NCBI GenBank assembly: GCA_902772605.1
Contig: CACYBG010000084.1
Span: 1 to 22,120, forward strand
From: an uncultured Spirochaetaceae bacterium
GTDB lineage: Bacteria > Spirochaetota > Spirochaetia > Treponematales > Treponemataceae
DNA: 22,120 bases
Direction of reading: 5' to 3'
Of the stretch, positions 1 to 7,094 are shown piece by piece (the stretch's first letter is position 1; every line of letters begins with the position of its first letter). The position numbers were made by a program, and so were the translations under genes. The notes under the pieces are model-generated. The model did not search any database. It saw only the letters and a list, made by a program, of their open reading frames with translations, and was not told where the DNA came from.

Positions 1-690
1 AATCAGTTTAAGAAAGATTATATTTGGCTTTCTTATGTTTATGAATCTGTCAAACCAGTTGATAATTCAGGAGCTTTAATTTGGGCAGCACTTGGTCCAA
101 AAACTATGGAACTTGTTCATGATAATTTGACTGTGGATAAAGCAAAAGAAGCCACGGACGAAGACATAATTGAGCTGAATCCTGAGTTGGTTGATTACTT
201 TATCAGCAATCCTGATATAACGAACGGAAAAATCAAAAAACTTGAAATCGATTTGATTGCCAAAATCCGAAAATATACCGATGACCCGAAATTTATGAAA
301 CTCGGCGAAAAGCTCGAAGAATTAAAAAATCAGCACGAACAGCAGCTTATTACCAGCATCGAATTCTTGAAGGCATTGCTCCAGATGGCAAAAGAAGCAG
401 TCGTTGCAGAGAAGCAGTATGTACCGGAAAATGAAATCGATAAAGGTAAAGCTGTTTTGACAGAGCTTTTTGAAGGTGTAAAAAATGCAAAAACGCCGGT
501 TGTCGTAGAGCGCATTGTTGAAGATATTGATAACATCGTAAAAATTGTTCGCTTTGACGGCTGGCAGAATACAACGACCGGTCAGAAGGAAGTTCGAAAG
601 TCTTTGAGAAGCATTGTTTGGATTAAGTATAAGATTAAGGATAACGATGTTTTTGAAAAGGCTTATAGTTATGTAGAGCAGTATTATTAA
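1..690 (+). CDS. hsdR: Type I restriction enzyme R subunit, C-terminal fragment
   Basis: This is the 3' part of a gene that begins before the window; the frame is open from base 1 and ends at TAA 688-690, so about 229 residues are seen. HsdR is the ATP-dependent translocase/nuclease subunit of type I restriction-modification systems. The visible part has the helical C-terminal region of EcoR124-type R subunits (DUF3387-like): a LNPELVDYF stretch, charged helices, and a terminal VRFDGWQ...GQKEVRKSLR segment. The nuclease and helicase motifs would lie upstream, outside the window. Base composition is clearly AT-richer than everything downstream (AAA, ATT, GAA, TTT codons dominate), as expected for a transferred restriction locus. 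No hsdM or hsdS is visible. Family assignment rests on recall of the C-terminal motif and is fairly secure. Confidence 0.8.
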   Translation, partial: NQFKKDYIWLSYVYESVKPVDNSGALIWAALGPKTMELVHDNLTVDKAKEATDEDIIELNPELVDYFISNPDITNGKIKKLEIDLIAKIRKYTDDPKFMKLGEKLEELKNQHEQQLITSIEFLKALLQMAKEAVVAEKQYVPENEIDKGKAVLTELFEGVKNAKTPVVVERIVEDIDNIVKIVRFDGWQNTTTGQKEVRKSLRSIVWIKYKIKDNDVFEKAYSYVEQYY

Positions 691-723
691 GCATGAACAT
701 AGCAAACGGAGGGGGTGCGGTAA

Positions 724-1107
724 ATGATGATTGAGCATGTCGCAATGTACGTGAAGGATCTTGAGGCTGCGAGGGATTTTTTCGTCCGGTATCTGGGTGG
801 AACGTCCAATGACGGATACCTGAATGCATCTACGGGGTTCCGCTCCTATTTCATAAGCTTTGGGGAAGGCTCCCGTCTGGAACTTATGAACAGGCCGTGT
901 CTGGAGGATTACGAGAAACCGAAGTATTGTCCAGGATACGCCCACGTTGCATTTTCGGTCGGAAGCAGGGAAAGGGTCGATGAGTTTACGGAAAGGCTCA
1001 GGTCTGACGGATATGAGGTCCTGAGCGGTCCGCGCACTACGGGAGACGGATATTATGAATCGTGCGTCGTTTCGGTTGAGGGGAACCTCATCGAGATAAC
1101 GGTCTGA
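724..1107 (+). CDS. VOC-superfamily (glyoxalase/dioxygenase fold) protein
   Basis: A 127-residue single-domain protein of the vicinal-oxygen-chelate superfamily, which includes glyoxalase I, bleomycin-binding and extradiol dioxygenase relatives. The N-terminal IEHVAMYVKDLEAARDFF and the GYAHVAFSV strand are typical of the fold. The four usual metal-ligand positions appear filled: H5, E53, H74 and E124. A GGAGGGG ribosome-binding site at 708-714 supports the first ATG at 724; an adjacent ATG at 727 is possible. It starts 33 bp after hsdR but with the higher GC and AGG-rich codons of the rest of the chromosome, so it is probably native. The substrate cannot be told from sequence; lactoylglutathione lyase would be over-annotation. 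Confidence 0.85.
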   Translation: MMIEHVAMYVKDLEAARDFFVRYLGGTSNDGYLNASTGFRSYFISFGEGSRLELMNRPCLEDYEKPKYCPGYAHVAFSVGSRERVDEFTERLRSDGYEVLSGPRTTGDGYYESCVVSVEGNLIEITV

Positions 1108-1125
1108 ACGGTGGACGACGGATTT

Positions 1126-1216
1126 GGGCTAGGGTATGGAGTACCTGCCGTAGGCAGTTCCGAAGGAATGACCGTTAGGGAAGTACGGAACACCCGACCC
1201 GCATTGCGGGGAGCCC
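1126..1216 (+). ncRNA. Candidate structured RNA (multi-helix fold), unidentified
   Basis: This part of the 300-base gap between the VOC gene and the RRM gene folds, by eye, into nested helices with almost no unpaired junction. An outer stem GGGCT 1126-1130 pairs with AGCCC 1212-1216. Inside it GGGT 1132-1135 pairs with ACCC 1192-1195 and encloses two abutting hairpins, CTGCC/GGCAG (1144-1148/1152-1156) and GTTCCG/CGGAAC (1157-1162/1186-1191). A further hairpin CCCGC/GCGGG (1198-1202/1206-1210) follows. An alternative outer pairing CTAGGG 1129-1134 with CCCTAG 1216-1221 competes with the first stem. I could not match it to SRP RNA, 6S, tmRNA, RNase P or a riboswitch I know. It could be a small RNA, a 3' UTR element or a leader; the strand is not proven. 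Confidence 0.35.
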
Positions 1217-1309
1217 CCTAGGAATTTTCCGGAACTTTAGGATGGAACGGATTAATCCTTTAATTCGGCTGAAAATGAAAAAAATCGAAGCGATTTCGGG
1301 GTTTTGCCG

Positions 1310-1338
1310 TTGAACAAAAGGTAAGCATAAAGTATCAT
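1310..1338 (+). promoter_or_regulatory. Sigma70-type promoter for the RRM gene
   Basis: A -35 TTGAAC (1310-1315) and a -10 TATCAT (1333-1338) are separated by 17 bp. The predicted start near 1345 would leave a leader of about 60 bases before the RRM protein start. That leader contains a small CCGT/ACGG hairpin (1381-1391) directly before the ribosome-binding site. Confidence 0.55.
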
Positions 1339-1406
1339 CGGAAAAGCAGGGTGTTTTTCAGCATCAGGCGATCATGCAGGCCGTAAGACGGCAAAGGATT
1401 TTTTTT

Positions 1407-1757
1407 ATGTCCAAAAGAATTTATGTGGGTAACCTAAGTTACAGCACGACCCAGGAGACTCTAGAGAACGTGTTCTCCCAGTATGGAGAGCTTGTCTCTG
1501 CAACCCTTATCATCGACCGCGACACGCAGCAGTCAAAGGGATTCGGTTTCGTTGAATTCGTTAACGATGCCGATGCCGAAGCTGCAATTTCCGCACAGGG
1601 CGGGAAGGAGCTTGACGGTCGCAAAATCCGCGTGAACGTTGCGGAGGAAAAGCAGGAACGCCGTCCAAGGTTCAACGGAAACGGAGAATCAAACGGATTC
1701 AGGCAGAACCGCGGTCCAAGAAGATTCGACCGTGAAGGAAACGGCAGGAACTGGTAA
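1407..1757 (+). CDS. Single-RRM RNA-binding protein with RG-rich tail
   Basis: A 116-residue RNA-binding protein of the type found in cyanobacteria and spirochaetes. One RRM fills residues 3 to about 80, with RNP2 IYVGNL (5-10) and RNP1 KGFGFVEF (44-51), both carrying the aromatic residues that stack on RNA. The tail (about 85-116) is rich in Arg, Gly and Asn, a usual auxiliary RNA-binding extension. The start is set at 1407, not at the in-frame ATG 33 bp upstream at 1374, because AAAGGA at 1393-1398 is correctly spaced and MSKRIYVGNL is the normal family N-terminus. Related bacterial RRM proteins are often cold-induced; here that is only an inference. It stands alone behind its own promoter. 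Confidence 0.93.
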   Translation: MSKRIYVGNLSYSTTQETLENVFSQYGELVSATLIIDRDTQQSKGFGFVEFVNDADAEAAISAQGGKELDGRKIRVNVAEEKQERRPRFNGNGESNGFRQNRGPRRFDREGNGRNW

Positions 1758-1802
1758 TCGGCGGTTTCCAAGTTAATTTCAGGACATCGGTTCATAAAAA
1801 CG

Positions 1803-1839
1803 GGGGGAAGGTCGATATTTAATGTATGGACTTTCCCCC
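1803..1839 (+). promoter_or_regulatory. Hairpin sequestering the peptidase ribosome-binding site
   Basis: GGGGGAAGGTC (1803-1813) pairs with GACTTTCCCCC (1829-1839): 11 consecutive pairs with one G-U, enclosing a 15-base loop. The only Shine-Dalgarno-like sequence (GGGGGAAGG) lies in the 5' arm, the start codon 1826-1828 closes the loop, and the 3' arm is codons 2-5 of the peptidase gene. It lacks an immediate T-tract, so it does not look like a terminator. Confidence 0.6.
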
Positions 1840-2731
1840 TGAACTATTTTTAGAGTATATCAAACCGGATGCCGATCGTGCCGATTTCATTCAGAACTTC
1901 CTGATGGAGCGCGGCGTCAAATCGCACAGGACCCTGATCGACGGGAAGAGCCACATATTGGTTCAGTTCGATTCCAGGTTTTACAATCCGCAGTTCAAGA
2001 TAAAGACTGTCATTGCCCATTACGACAGGGCTCCCGGAAGTCCGGGCGCAAACGACAATTCCGCCGCCGACTGGATGATAATGAATTGGGCCGTAACGCT
2101 TCAGCAGATGAGGACCTTCCACAACGTAAGGATCATATTTACCGACGGAGAGGAACTGGGGTGGAACATCGGAGTGATCGAACAGGGGGCTTTCGGTCTG
2201 GCTTCCGTTTTCAGGCGGCTGGGCATGACTGACGACGACATTTTCGTTTTCGATTCCTGCGGCAGGGGAGACGTGCCAGTGCTTGCAAAGACCGTACTTC
2301 CTCCGAGGGTTTCAAAGAAGTTTCAGGCCGATTTTTCAGACCTTTACGAGCGGACCCAGGACATCTTGAGGAGATCCTGTCCGGGCAAGTGGGTGACTCT
2401 TCCCGTGCCTTACAGCGACAACGCTTCTTTCCTAGCATGCGGAATTCCAGCCGTTGCACTGACCATGCTTCCTTCCGACGAGGCTACCCGTTATGCGAAG
2501 GATCTGGTTTCAGACTCGAGCCTTGTGGATGCCGTTATGAACCGTGAGGCCACCAAGCTCGAAAGGATGAGGAATCCGGGGACGGACGACTATTACAGGT
2601 CAAAGATGCCGCTTACGTGGAGGCTTTTCCATTCCGAAAGCGACGGTCCGGGAACCCTTACGCCCGACAGTTTCAGGATAATGGCAAACATACTGCGCAC
2701 CCTGGCGGAAATGAGGACTCCGAATTTCTGA
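1826..2731 (+). CDS. M28-family-like zinc aminopeptidase
   Basis: A 301-residue cytoplasmic protein (no signal peptide) with the co-catalytic zinc site of M28 peptidases. The expected ligands appear in order: H65 in AHYDR, D77 in GANDN, E109/E110 in TDGEE, D143 in VFDSC, and H269 in LFHSESD near the C-terminus. The family removes N-terminal residues from peptides; substrate preference is not evident. The N-terminal 60 residues form a short lead-in typical of compact members. The ATG at 1826 is the only good start, and it lies in the loop of a strong hairpin that also hides the ribosome-binding site. It follows the RRM gene by 68 bp with no clear terminator between, so read-through is possible. 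Confidence 0.85.
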   Translation: MDFPPELFLEYIKPDADRADFIQNFLMERGVKSHRTLIDGKSHILVQFDSRFYNPQFKIKTVIAHYDRAPGSPGANDNSAADWMIMNWAVTLQQMRTFHNVRIIFTDGEELGWNIGVIEQGAFGLASVFRRLGMTDDDIFVFDSCGRGDVPVLAKTVLPPRVSKKFQADFSDLYERTQDILRRSCPGKWVTLPVPYSDNASFLACGIPAVALTMLPSDEATRYAKDLVSDSSLVDAVMNREATKLERMRNPGTDDYYRSKMPLTWRLFHSESDGPGTLTPDSFRIMANILRTLAEMRTPNF

Positions 2732-2755
2732 TTGATTGCCCGTGTTGATTGCCCG
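2732..2755 (+). repeat. Tandem 11-bp direct repeat upstream of lysC promoter
   Basis: TTGATTGCCCG occurs exactly twice, at 2732-2742 and 2745-2755, a 13-bp period, starting within the peptidase stop codon and lying about 18 bp upstream of the lysC -35. The arrangement is compatible with a tandem operator, but no regulator is identified. Confidence 0.5.
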
Positions 2756-2772
2756 CATGCAGGGTGTGGTGA

Positions 2773-2801
2773 TTGTAACAGGACATTAATTCTGCTAAAC
2801 T
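2773..2801 (+). promoter_or_regulatory. Extended -10 promoter of lysC
   Basis: A -35 TTGTAA (2773-2778) and a -10 TAAACT (2796-2801) with a 17-bp spacer, the -10 preceded by TGC as in extended -10 promoters. Transcription would start near 2808, only about three bases before the lysC ATG. Confidence 0.45.
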
Positions 2802-2810
2802 GTATCCACT

Positions 2811-4136
2811 ATGATAGTAATGAAATTCGGCGGAAGTTCAGTTGCTAATGCAGAACGCATCCGTCATGTCGCGACAATAATTCAGGCTTACAAGGAAAGT
2901 CGTCCTGTGGTGGTTCTCAGTGCAATGGGAGATACCACCGACCATCTGCTTGAGGCTGCGGATTTGGCCGTCAAGGGTACCGTGGATGTCTCAAAGGTCG
3001 AAAGGCTTCACAGGGATACTGCTGTCGCCCTGAACATAGAGGTCCCTGCAATCGACGGTCTGCTGGACGAATTGAAGTCCCTGCTTACGGGAATATCCAT
3101 GCTCAAGGAACTGACCAAGCGCACGAGGGACTATCTGGTTTCCTTCGGTGAACGCATGTCGGTCAGGATGATGGCAACCTACCTTCAGCAGCAGGGGACG
3201 GATGCGAAATTCTACGATGCATGGGACGTCGGGATGATAAGCGACTCGCACTACATGTCTGCTGAGCTTCTTGACGAGGTATGGCAGAACATTCCGGCCC
3301 ACCTCAACGACTATAAAATCGGAAAGGAAAACGCAATACCGATAGTTACCGGATTCATCGCAAAGGACAGGAACGGAACGATTACGACTCTTGGCCGCGG
3401 AGGTTCAGATTTGAGCGCCACCATGATAGGAGCCGCAATGGATGCCGAGGAAATACAGACGTGGAAGGATGTGGACGGAATACTTACTTCCGATCCGCGC
3501 GTAGTAAATGATGCACGTCCCGTTCCGGAGGTTACGTATGAAGAGGCTCAGGAGCTTGCAATGTTCGGTGCCCAGGTCCTTCATCCGCGCAGCATGATTC
3601 CCTGCCGCAAAACTGGTACCCCGGTACGCGTAAAGAATTCCTACAACATTAAGAGCCCGGGCTCCATAATCGTCGAAAGGCATACGGGCGAACGTCCTGC
3701 AGTTACGGCAATCACAAGCATAAAGAACGTCACCCTGATAGACATTCAGTCCAGCAGGATGCTCGGTGCATCAGGGTTCCTTGCGCACATATTCAACCAG
3801 TTCCTGAAATGGGAGGTCAGCATCGACGTAATTGCAACGTCGGAGGTTTCTGTCAGCCTGACTGTCAACACGAAGAAGGACCTCTCTGGACTCATGGAAG
3901 ACTTGAGGAGGGTTGCCGAGGTTCACGCAAAGGAGGACAAGGCCATAGTCACCATAATATGCGACGTCACGAAGTCAAGCTCCATACTTGCATCGGCATT
4001 CGCAGCCTTGGCATCGGAAGGCATAAACGTCCAGATGATAAGCCAGGGGGCAAGCAAGGTCAACATCAGCATGCTGGTTGAAAACGAAGACGTGGACAGG
4101 ACCGTTCGTGTCCTTCATTCGGCTCTGTTCAAGTAG
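2811..4136 (+). CDS. lysC: Aspartate kinase (monofunctional)
   Basis: Aspartokinase phosphorylates L-aspartate with ATP, the first step toward lysine/diaminopimelate, threonine and methionine. The 441-residue length is normal for monofunctional enzymes. The N-terminal KFGGSSV (residues 5-11) is the signature, TTLGRGGSDLSA near residue 197 belongs to the nucleotide/aspartate site, and residues about 310-441 form the paired ACT domains that usually carry feedback inhibition. The start at 2811 (MIVMKFGG) fits the family, but no Shine-Dalgarno sequence precedes it and a promoter sits directly upstream, suggesting leaderless translation. It is followed after 81 bp by dapB in the same pathway, so the pair is probably co-transcribed to supply meso-DAP for peptidoglycan and lysine. 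Confidence 0.95.
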   Translation: MIVMKFGGSSVANAERIRHVATIIQAYKESRPVVVLSAMGDTTDHLLEAADLAVKGTVDVSKVERLHRDTAVALNIEVPAIDGLLDELKSLLTGISMLKELTKRTRDYLVSFGERMSVRMMATYLQQQGTDAKFYDAWDVGMISDSHYMSAELLDEVWQNIPAHLNDYKIGKENAIPIVTGFIAKDRNGTITTLGRGGSDLSATMIGAAMDAEEIQTWKDVDGILTSDPRVVNDARPVPEVTYEEAQELAMFGAQVLHPRSMIPCRKTGTPVRVKNSYNIKSPGSIIVERHTGERPAVTAITSIKNVTLIDIQSSRMLGASGFLAHIFNQFLKWEVSIDVIATSEVSVSLTVNTKKDLSGLMEDLRRVAEVHAKEDKAIVTIICDVTKSSSILASAFAALASEGINVQMISQGASKVNISMLVENEDVDRTVRVLHSALFK

Positions 4137-4153
4137 GGCAGGACTGAAGCTTT

Positions 4154-4183
4154 TTCCGGGGCGGGTGAAGTTCCATCCCGGAA
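4154..4183 (+). promoter_or_regulatory. Inverted repeat between lysC and dapB
   Basis: TTCCGGG (4154-4160) is the exact reverse complement of CCCGGAA (4177-4183), giving a 7-bp stem with a 16-base loop. Only three T residues follow, so it would be a weak terminator or an mRNA processing/stability element between the two lysine-pathway genes. Confidence 0.35.
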
Positions 4184-4217
4184 TTTCATGGAATTGCAAA
4201 ATCGGGAGTATGATAGA

Positions 4218-5009
4218 ATGAAAATTGCATTGGTTGGATATGGAAAGATGGGGCACATGATAGAGCAGTCTGCCAAATCTTTCGGTCATGAGGTGGTTGC
4301 GACGGTCGATTCCTTTTCTCCGGACGCTTCCGTAAAGGTTTCTGCAGGCGACGGGGATGCATTGGCACGTGCTGTATCCGAAAGCGGTGCCGAGGGGGTC
4401 ATAGAGTTCACTTCTCCGGCTTCCGTCATTGGAAACATAAAGGCCCTCCTTCCGCTCAAGCTTCCGCTGGTCGTAGGTTCTACAGGCTGGAACGACAGGA
4501 TGGATGAGGTGAGGGACCTTGCTTCTTCTTGCGGCGGAACCGTAATGCACAGCGCAAACTTCTCAATAGGCGTGAACATGTTCTACAGGATGGTTGAGGA
4601 GGCTGCAAGGCTGGTCAATGCATTCGAGGAATACGACGTTGCAGTCTGGGAGATGCACCACAATCAGAAGGCCGACAGTCCATCGGGAACCGCAATAGAC
4701 GTTGCAAAGCGCGTAATGTCCGGATTCAAGAGGAAGACCGAGATGGTGACGGACGCTTTCCACGGAAGACCGGAAAAGAATCAGCTTCACGTTTCATCGA
4801 CTCGGTGCGGAACTGTTCCCGGAACGCATACGGTTTATTTCGACAGTACGGCAGATACCATAGAGCTTACGCACACGGCAAGAAGCAGGCTCGGATTTGC
4901 AAACGGAGCGGTGCACGCCCTTGAAAACCTCAAGTCCATGCTTGATTCCGGGAAGCTCGAGCCTGGAAAACTCTACGGCATGGGCGACGTATTCCCCGGA
5001 ATGTTCTAG
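4218..5009 (+). CDS. dapB: 4-hydroxy-tetrahydrodipicolinate reductase
   Basis: DapB reduces the DapA product with NAD(P)H to tetrahydrodipicolinate in the DAP/lysine pathway. With the start at 4218 it is 263 residues, the usual size. GYGKMG (7-12) is the dinucleotide-binding loop, VGSTGW (86-91) lies in the linker region, and E145-M-H-H-N-Q-K151-A-D-S-P-S-G-T158 is the signature containing the catalytic His and Lys and the substrate-binding Gly-Thr. The in-frame ATG at 4188 would add ten residues that the family lacks, whereas GGGAG at 4204-4208 is well spaced from 4218. The gene lies downstream of lysC, so two lysine-pathway steps are grouped; dapA is not in the window. Confidence 0.95.
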   Translation: MKIALVGYGKMGHMIEQSAKSFGHEVVATVDSFSPDASVKVSAGDGDALARAVSESGAEGVIEFTSPASVIGNIKALLPLKLPLVVGSTGWNDRMDEVRDLASSCGGTVMHSANFSIGVNMFYRMVEEAARLVNAFEEYDVAVWEMHHNQKADSPSGTAIDVAKRVMSGFKRKTEMVTDAFHGRPEKNQLHVSSTRCGTVPGTHTVYFDSTADTIELTHTARSRLGFANGAVHALENLKSMLDSGKLEPGKLYGMGDVFPGMF

Positions 5010-5067
5010 GAAAAAACGCTTCCTTCGCTCCTTTTTTCGGGGCGGGGGATTGGAGTTTTTGGACATG

Positions 5068-5073
5068 TATAAT
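5068..5073 (+). promoter_or_regulatory. Perfect -10 box upstream of LysM gene
   Basis: TATAAT at 5068-5073 is an exact -10 hexamer directly preceded by TG. No good -35 lies 16-18 bp upstream. A start near 5080 would give a 25-base leader to the ATG at 5105. Confidence 0.4.
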
Positions 5074-5104
5074 CAAAAACGGCTTTTCTGCCGATACAGA
5101 GGGT

Positions 5105-5962
5105 ATGAAAGGGTCTTCTATATTTAAGAAAGCTATGAAAATTTCAGTCTTATTTCCCGTTCTCTTGATTTTCGCCTGCATGCCGATTTTTTCAGAGGAA
5201 TCGTATACGGTGGAAAAGGGAGATACCCTTTACGGCATAAGCAAGCGTTACGGAATTTCGGTCGACAGCATCTGTTCGGTCAACGGATTGGACAAGAGCT
5301 CCGTACTCAGGATAGGACAGGTGCTGGACATTCCTTCATCTACCGATGCAGCCGAGTCGGTTAAGCGTCAGGAAAAAAAGTATGAGGAATACAGGATAAA
5401 GAAGGGGGATACGCTTTACAGGATTGCCCTTGACTATGACGTTACGGTTACACAGCTTGCAAACTACAACGGACTTGACGCTTCTCAGGCTCTTCAGATC
5501 GGACAGGTCATAAAAATCCCGCTTACCGCATCAGAAATCGAATTTGCATCCCTTCCAAACCTCACCGGAAAAGACCCCAGGAACTACAGCGAAAAAAAGG
5601 GTGATTCATCCCTTGCATGGCCCGTCAAGAATCCCGAGGTTACGTACATGGTTGGAAAGGTCGGAGGAGTCTGCCTTTCTGCAAAGAAGAACGAAAGCGT
5701 AACGGTCATCCATGGAGGTTCTGTCCTTTACGTCGGAAGCTACCGCGGATACGGAAACGTCGTCATAATAGTGACGGATGACGGAATCAAGTACATTTAT
5801 GCAGGACTGGATTCCATAAGGGTCAAGAACGGAGACAGGGTTTCGTTCGGCGATGTAATAGGCGTTGCAGGAATCGACAGCATAAAGGGTACGTCCATGA
5901 TTTCGCTGATTGTCTATCAGAAGACCAATCCGGTTGATCCGGCAAAGGCACCGCGCGGATAG
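5105..5962 (+). CDS. LysM-LysM-degenerate LytM (M23) envelope protein
   Basis: An exported peptidoglycan-binding protein of 285 residues resembling NlpD/EnvC-type murein hydrolase activators. A hydrophobic signal segment (about 12-29) contains LIFAC, a plausible relaxed spirochaetal lipobox with lipidated C25; cleavage after IFS at residue 30 is the alternative. Two LysM domains follow (34-77 and 96-139), each with the YxVxxGDTLYxI opening and ending in IGQ..xIP. Residues about 165-285 are an M23/LytM fold recognisable from YGNVVIIVTDDG...YIYAGL, but the zinc ligands are missing: no HxxxD, and SLIVYQ stands where HLHFE should be. It is therefore probably a non-catalytic activator. AGAGGG lies only a base or two before the ATG at 5105, so the downstream in-frame ATG at 5135 is a real alternative start. 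The glycosyltransferase gene follows after 2 bp. Confidence 0.85.
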   Translation: MKGSSIFKKAMKISVLFPVLLIFACMPIFSEESYTVEKGDTLYGISKRYGISVDSICSVNGLDKSSVLRIGQVLDIPSSTDAAESVKRQEKKYEEYRIKKGDTLYRIALDYDVTVTQLANYNGLDASQALQIGQVIKIPLTASEIEFASLPNLTGKDPRNYSEKKGDSSLAWPVKNPEVTYMVGKVGGVCLSAKKNESVTVIHGGSVLYVGSYRGYGNVVIIVTDDGIKYIYAGLDSIRVKNGDRVSFGDVIGVAGIDSIKGTSMISLIVYQKTNPVDPAKAPRG

Positions 5963-5964
5963 TC

Positions 5965-7005
5965 ATGGCAGAGCTCAGCGTTGCGATATATGCATCGGGG
6001 TACGTTCCTCAGCTGATTGAAAGGTCCGTAAAGTCAGCCGTTTCACAGTCGCTGGATTCAATGGAAATCATACTTATAGACGACTGCAGGACTTCCGCAG
6101 AAAGCCGTTACGTAAAGTCAACGTTCAAGAAGATTAAGAAATCGCTCTCGCTTCCATACGGAAAGGGACTGAGGTTTTTGAGCATGGGCCGTTCCGTAGG
6201 AATTCCCGATTCGCTCAGGGCCGCAGTCGATGAAAGTTCCGGAAGATATTTTACCGTACTGATGATGGGCGACGTTTTTTACGATGAAAAATCCCTTTCG
6301 ACGCTGCTCGAACTCTCGTCAAGAAATGCATCCATAGCCGGAGAAGACTGGGATCTTGTTCAGGGGACGGTCGTTCCTGATGAAAAGGACGAATCCGTTC
6401 TTAAAGTCAATCCGAATGCCTACGACATAATCGAAAGGAATGCTCCAGGCGAACTGAGGTTTGAAAATCCCGATGATTTTACGGTCGATTACTTCATGGG
6501 CGAAAAATTCAGCCTGTGCCTTGAAGGAAAGCTTTTCATAAGGAGCGCACTTGAGGACATGTTCCTCAGGATGCCCAGGGTCGAGTGCCATATAGCGGTC
6601 GAATACCTGTGGATGTATTTTTTCTGCAGACAGTCACGTACGCTCATTTCAACCGGCGAAAAGGTATGCACGAAGTACATGGATTTCGGACCCGATGCAG
6701 GAGACTTCAAAATCGAAACTCCCGGTCGGTGGATGAAGCTCTGTTCAGCGGCATCGGCTTTTTCCGCGGTGTTCTTCGACATGATGGATTATCCCCTGGA
6801 ATCAAGGGACTTCGGCGGATACATGCGCTCAATAATGACCCGATATGCGCTAAGCAACGTCAAGAGCCTTGTCCGTGTAGATCCCTCCATAAGGACGGTT
6901 TGCGAGGCGATACTCAGTGAATGCTGGGGCGATGAAATCGTTTCCGACTGCAAGGCCTGGATAGAATCTTCGGACGGAAAGAAAACGGATGGTCCGGAAA
7001 CGTAA
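5965..7005 (+). CDS. Family-2-like glycosyltransferase
   Basis: A 346-residue cytoplasmic protein whose first 120 residues follow the GT-A/GT2 pattern: an opening beta strand (LSVAIYAS), SAVSQSL, MEIILIDDC, and ESSGRYFTVLMMGD where family members have the metal-binding D-x-D/DD. Only one Asp is clear in that last motif, so catalytic activity is likely but not certain. No membrane segment is seen, and the C-terminal 200 residues are unassigned. The start lies 2 bp after the LysM gene stop, so the genes are translationally coupled. That pairing suggests a role in cell-envelope glycan modification. The sugar donor and acceptor cannot be inferred. Confidence 0.7.
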   Translation: MAELSVAIYASGYVPQLIERSVKSAVSQSLDSMEIILIDDCRTSAESRYVKSTFKKIKKSLSLPYGKGLRFLSMGRSVGIPDSLRAAVDESSGRYFTVLMMGDVFYDEKSLSTLLELSSRNASIAGEDWDLVQGTVVPDEKDESVLKVNPNAYDIIERNAPGELRFENPDDFTVDYFMGEKFSLCLEGKLFIRSALEDMFLRMPRVECHIAVEYLWMYFFCRQSRTLISTGEKVCTKYMDFGPDAGDFKIETPGRWMKLCSAASAFSAVFFDMMDYPLESRDFGGYMRSIMTRYALSNVKSLVRVDPSIRTVCEAILSECWGDEIVSDCKAWIESSDGKKTDGPET

Positions 7006-7026
7006 GACGTATGTTCCGTCGCTTTC

Positions 7027-7055
7027 TTGACAGACTTTTGTCATTTAGATAGAAT
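7027..7055 (+). promoter_or_regulatory. Near-consensus sigma70 promoter of yebC
   Basis: TTGACA (7027-7032), a 17-bp spacer, then TAGAAT (7050-7055): a perfect -35 and a five-of-six -10. Transcription would begin near 7062, with AAGGAG at 7083-7088 before the yebC start. It is the strongest promoter seen in the window. Confidence 0.85.
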
Positions 7056-7094
7056 CATTAAAAATCGGTATATTTTTTTTTCAAGGAGTTCCCA

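Noticed and set aside
1126..1216. Signal recognition particle RNA, 6S RNA or tmRNA
   Set aside because: The GGAAGG/AGCAG apical loop of SRP RNA, the long-bubble 6S layout and tmRNA tRNA-like ends could not be found.
1374..1406. Upstream ATG for the RRM gene
   Set aside because: The 11 extra residues do not fit the family and AAAGGA is spaced for the ATG at 1407.
2756..2810. Lysine riboswitch upstream of lysC
   Set aside because: The gap is only 79 bases, holds a promoter next to the ATG, and lacks the conserved lysine-aptamer core.
4194..4214. Promoter TTGCAA ... TATGAT before dapB
   Set aside because: The spacer is only 9 bp, too short for a sigma70 promoter; co-transcription with lysC is simpler.
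5010..5038. Terminator after dapB (GAAAAAA with TTTTTTC)
   Set aside because: The stem would be almost all A-T with a 15-base loop and no separate T-tract.
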